NCBI GenBank assembly: GCA_910589335.1
Contig: CAJUTW010000021.1
Span: 1 to 8,489 of the forward strand
DNA from: an uncultured Bacilli bacterium
GTDB lineage: Bacteria; Bacillota_I; Bacilli_A; RF39; UBA660
DNA: 8,489 nucleotides
Direction of reading: 5' to 3'
Made by a program: the position numbers and the translations under genes. The notes under the pieces were generated by a model. That model was not told where the DNA came from. It did not search any database and saw nothing but the letters and a program-made list of their open reading frames with translations. Below, piece by piece: positions 6,276 through 8,489 of the stretch (the stretch's first letter is position 1; every line of letters starts with the position of its first letter).

Positions 6276-6311
6276 CACTTTCAACTATAGACTACTAAAT
6301 AATATCTTAAA

Positions 6312-6344
6312 TAAAAAAATTAGTCAAATATTAACTAATTTTTT
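6312..6344 (-). terminator. Intrinsic terminator after the FtsX-type ABC gene
   Basis: The minus strand forms a 14-bp stem, AAAAAATTAGTTAA (6344-6331) with TTGACTAATTTTTT (6327-6314), a 3-nt loop and a T-tract. One pair is G-U on the minus strand but C-A on the plus strand, so it is better formed in the minus-strand RNA. It begins just past the TAA stop at 6350-6348. Confidence 0.85.
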
Positions 6345-6347
6345 CCC

Positions 6348-8489
6348 TTATTCACTTCTTAAAGCAACAACAGGATCTTTCTTACTAGCAATTTTTGCAG
6401 GAATAAATCCAGCTATTACAGTAAGAACAATACTTATAATTATTAAAATAATAGCTCCACCAATTGGTAATTTTGAAATATTACTTATTCCAACAATTTT
6501 TTTAATAACTAAATTTATAGGAATGTTTAAAAGTAAAGTCACAACTATTCCAAAAAGACCTGCAGCTAAACCTTCAATTAAAGTTTCAGCATTAAATACT
6601 CTAGAGATATCTTTTTTACTTGCTCCAATAGCTCTTAAAATACCAATTTCTTTAGTTCTTTCTATTACGGAAATATATGTAATAATAGCAATCATTATTG
6701 AAGATACAACTAAACTAATTGCAACAAAAGCTATTAAAACACTACTAATCACATTAACAATAGAAGATACACTAGACATTATAATACCTACTATATCAGA
6801 ATACTCTATTTTATCTTCATCTTTTTTATTTTTATTATAATCACTAATTATTTCAGTAATTTTTTCTTTTGATTCAAAATCTTTTGGATAGATTGAGATT
6901 GAATCAGGATTATCTATTTCATGTATACCTAATTTATTCAAATTTTCCTCATAAGTTGCTAAAGCATTTTCTGAATATGTTTTAATAAATTCTGCTAAAT
7001 CTGCATCATTAATATTTTGAATTGATTTTAATTGTTCATTTGATAATTTATCCATATCAAATTTTTTTGTATCTTGAAACTTAGTTCCTGTAAAAACATT
7101 AATTTCTTTATTTTCTAACTGTATTTTAGCAATCTCAGTATTACCTATTTTTTCAACTATATGTTTCATTAAATCAGTCTTATAACCAACTATTCCAGCT
7201 TGATTCATTCCAGATACAGCTTCAGGATTAGGTTTAATAATACCAACTATTTTAATATCTTCAGCTTCGCTTACTTTTCTTTTGATATATTCTTCATCTG
7301 AAGACTTATCAATCCAAATATTATCAACTTTTTCAAAGTAATCAGTATTTAAAAGCAATTTATAATTTAATCCAATTATATCATCCATTTTTATTTTTTT
7401 CTCTTCAAATTTAACTTTTTTATTACTAATTATATTACTAAATTGTTCCTTTAAAACATCTTGATCTAACAAACCTAAACTATATAATGTATAATCAGAC
7501 ACTTGATTATCTTCACCAACAATCAAAACTAATTCATTATAATTTTTTGGCCACTTACCTTTAACTAAATTATATTGTTGTTTTAACAAATCATCATTAT
7601 CTATTAATTCTGTAAAAACATTATAATTAGACATATAACTACTATAAGCACTAGAAACATTAGAAGTACCCATTCCAACTGCATCTAATACAGATGTTGG
7701 GTTAACTTGAACAACTTTATCTTCTTCTAATTTATACAAATTAGGTATTATATTATATCCATATTGAATACTAGAAGTATATCCTTTTATTTTTTTAGAA
7801 TTTTTTTCTAAATAATTTTTAAAATCTTTAACATTATTCTTTTTTACATCTTTAGAAAAAGCTGTTATCATATCTTCCATAATATTTATTGATGCTATTT
7901 CATCACTCTCTACATTTGAAGTTTCCTTATCTTCTGTCATACTTTTTATTATAGTCGACATATCTACAGATTCTTTTTGAATAAGTAATGGATAAGAACT
8001 TAAAGTTTCTTTTTCTGTTTTATTTATATAACTATTAATTCCATGAGATAAAGAAAGTATTAAAGCTATACCAATTATTCCAATAGATCCAGCAAATGAA
8101 GTTAAAATAGTTCTTCCTTTTTTAGTTAAAAGATTATTTAAAGATAAAGAAAGAGCTGTTTTAAAAGACATATTAGTTTTTTTATTTTTTCTTTTTTTAA
8201 CTTTTTTGTTATCATTTTTAGAGTTTTTAGCTTCAAAAGAATTTGTATCTCCAATAATTTCTCCATCTTTTAATTCAATTATACGAGTAGAATATTTTTC
8301 TGCAAGTTCAGCATTATGAGTTACCATAATAACTAATCTATCATTAGCAACTTCGCTCAATAAATCCATAATTTGTGTACTTGTAGAAGAATCAAGTGCT
8401 CCTGTTGGTTCGTCTGCTAAAAGAATATCAGGATCATTTACTAAGGCTCTAGCAATAGCTACTCTCTGCATTTGCCCACCCGATAATTG
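6348..8489 (-). CDS. MacB/FtsX-type ABC transporter, fused ATPase and permease (5' end beyond right edge)
   Basis: The open frame continues through the window edge: codons upstream of the first ATG (8471) read QLSGGQ, the ABC signature, so that ATG is internal and the true start lies outside. Counting from that Met: Walker B ILLADE (E21), D-loop ALD, H-loop H52, a Lys/Asn-rich tether (82-100), TM1 (about 123-141), an extracytoplasmic domain of about 415 residues, then three helices (about 572-600, 631-657, 670-692). These include the FtsX-type ERTKEIGILRAIGASKKDI motif at 604-622. One ATPase followed by four helices and a large outer domain is the MacB plan. Such proteins transmit ATP-driven motion across the membrane to export peptides or drugs or to move lipoproteins; substrate unknown. 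It is followed by its own terminator. Confidence 0.93.
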   Translation of the reverse strand, partial: QLSGGQMQRVAIARALVNDPDILLADEPTGALDSSTSTQIMDLLSEVANDRLVIMVTHNAELAEKYSTRIIELKDGEIIGDTNSFEAKNSKNDNKKVKKRKNKKTNMSFKTALSLSLNNLLTKKGRTILTSFAGSIGIIGIALILSLSHGINSYINKTEKETLSSYPLLIQKESVDMSTIIKSMTEDKETSNVESDEIASINIMEDMITAFSKDVKKNNVKDFKNYLEKNSKKIKGYTSSIQYGYNIIPNLYKLEEDKVVQVNPTSVLDAVGMGTSNVSSAYSSYMSNYNVFTELIDNDDLLKQQYNLVKGKWPKNYNELVLIVGEDNQVSDYTLYSLGLLDQDVLKEQFSNIISNKKVKFEEKKIKMDDIIGLNYKLLLNTDYFEKVDNIWIDKSSDEEYIKRKVSEAEDIKIVGIIKPNPEAVSGMNQAGIVGYKTDLMKHIVEKIGNTEIAKIQLENKEINVFTGTKFQDTKKFDMDKLSNEQLKSIQNINDADLAEFIKTYSENALATYEENLNKLGIHEIDNPDSISIYPKDFESKEKITEIISDYNKNKKDEDKIEYSDIVGIIMSSVSSIVNVISSVLIAFVAISLVVSSIMIAIITYISVIERTKEIGILRAIGASKKDISRVFNAETLIEGLAAGLFGIVVTLLLNIPINLVIKKIVGISNISKLPIGGAIILIIISIVLTVIAGFIPAKIASKKDPVVALRSE

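Noticed and set aside
6104..6305. A BmrB-like leader peptide and attenuator terminator before the exporter genes
   Set aside because: Only two- to six-codon frames without good ribosome binding sites were found, and no hairpin with a U-tract precedes the GTG start.
6523..6840. 105-codon open frame on the plus strand
   Set aside because: It lies antisense inside the FtsX-type permease gene, has no ribosome binding site, and its hydrophobic sequence reflects the complement of membrane-helix codons.
6348..8471. Reading the ABC gene as starting at the ATG at 8471
   Set aside because: The frame continues to the window edge with QLSGGQ directly before that Met, so the Met is inside the ABC signature region and the true start is outside.
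1..8489. Alternative genetic code with TGA as tryptophan
   Set aside because: All visible tryptophans use TGG and the long frames are uninterrupted by TGA. The absence of TGA among the few stop codons is too small a sample.
1..8489. CRISPR arrays, tRNA or rRNA genes, insertion sequences or attachment sites
   Set aside because: I found no regularly spaced repeats, cloverleaf sequences, conserved rRNA segments, transposase or integrase frames, or long terminal repeats.

Overview
The window is very AT-rich, and every gene I can support lies on the minus strand. Strong AGGAGG ribosome binding sites, intrinsic terminators with U-tracts, standard use of TGG for tryptophan and the protein families present all suggest a low-GC Gram-positive bacterium (Bacillota). 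I cannot narrow it further from sequence alone.

In the direction of transcription (right to left): (1) 8489-6348 is the C-terminal part of a fused ATPase-permease ABC protein of the MacB/FtsX type, cut by the right window edge and closed by a terminator. (2) 6075-2166 holds two overlapping genes for a heterodimeric ABC exporter resembling BmrC/BmrD. One subunit has a degenerate ATP site (Asp and Gln in place of catalytic Glu and His). The other has a canonical Walker B/H-loop but an altered signature motif and a large insert after TM1. A strong terminator overlaps its stop codon. (3) 2100-1361 is a compact unit: a promoter whose spacer is a LexA/DinR-like SOS box, a 130-aa protein that looks like a stand-alone little-finger domain of a Y-family DNA polymerase, a 64-aa YolD-like protein, an internal promoter and a hairpin terminator. 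(4) 1257-1122 has a promoter and a 28-31-aa single-pass membrane miniprotein with no ATG start. (5) 1027-1 has the mutS promoter and the N-terminal 324 codons of MutS, starting at TTG and cut by the left edge.

The ABC genes are export or membrane functions with no evident link to the rest. The centre of interest is the SOS-box operon. YolD-like proteins are normally partners of UvrX/ImuB-type translesion polymerases, but here the partner carries only the C-terminal DNA- and clamp-interacting domain and has no catalytic palm. It sits beside mutS, which has its own promoter. The lone little-finger/YolD pair is the best candidate in this window for an undescribed arrangement. Its function is inference.
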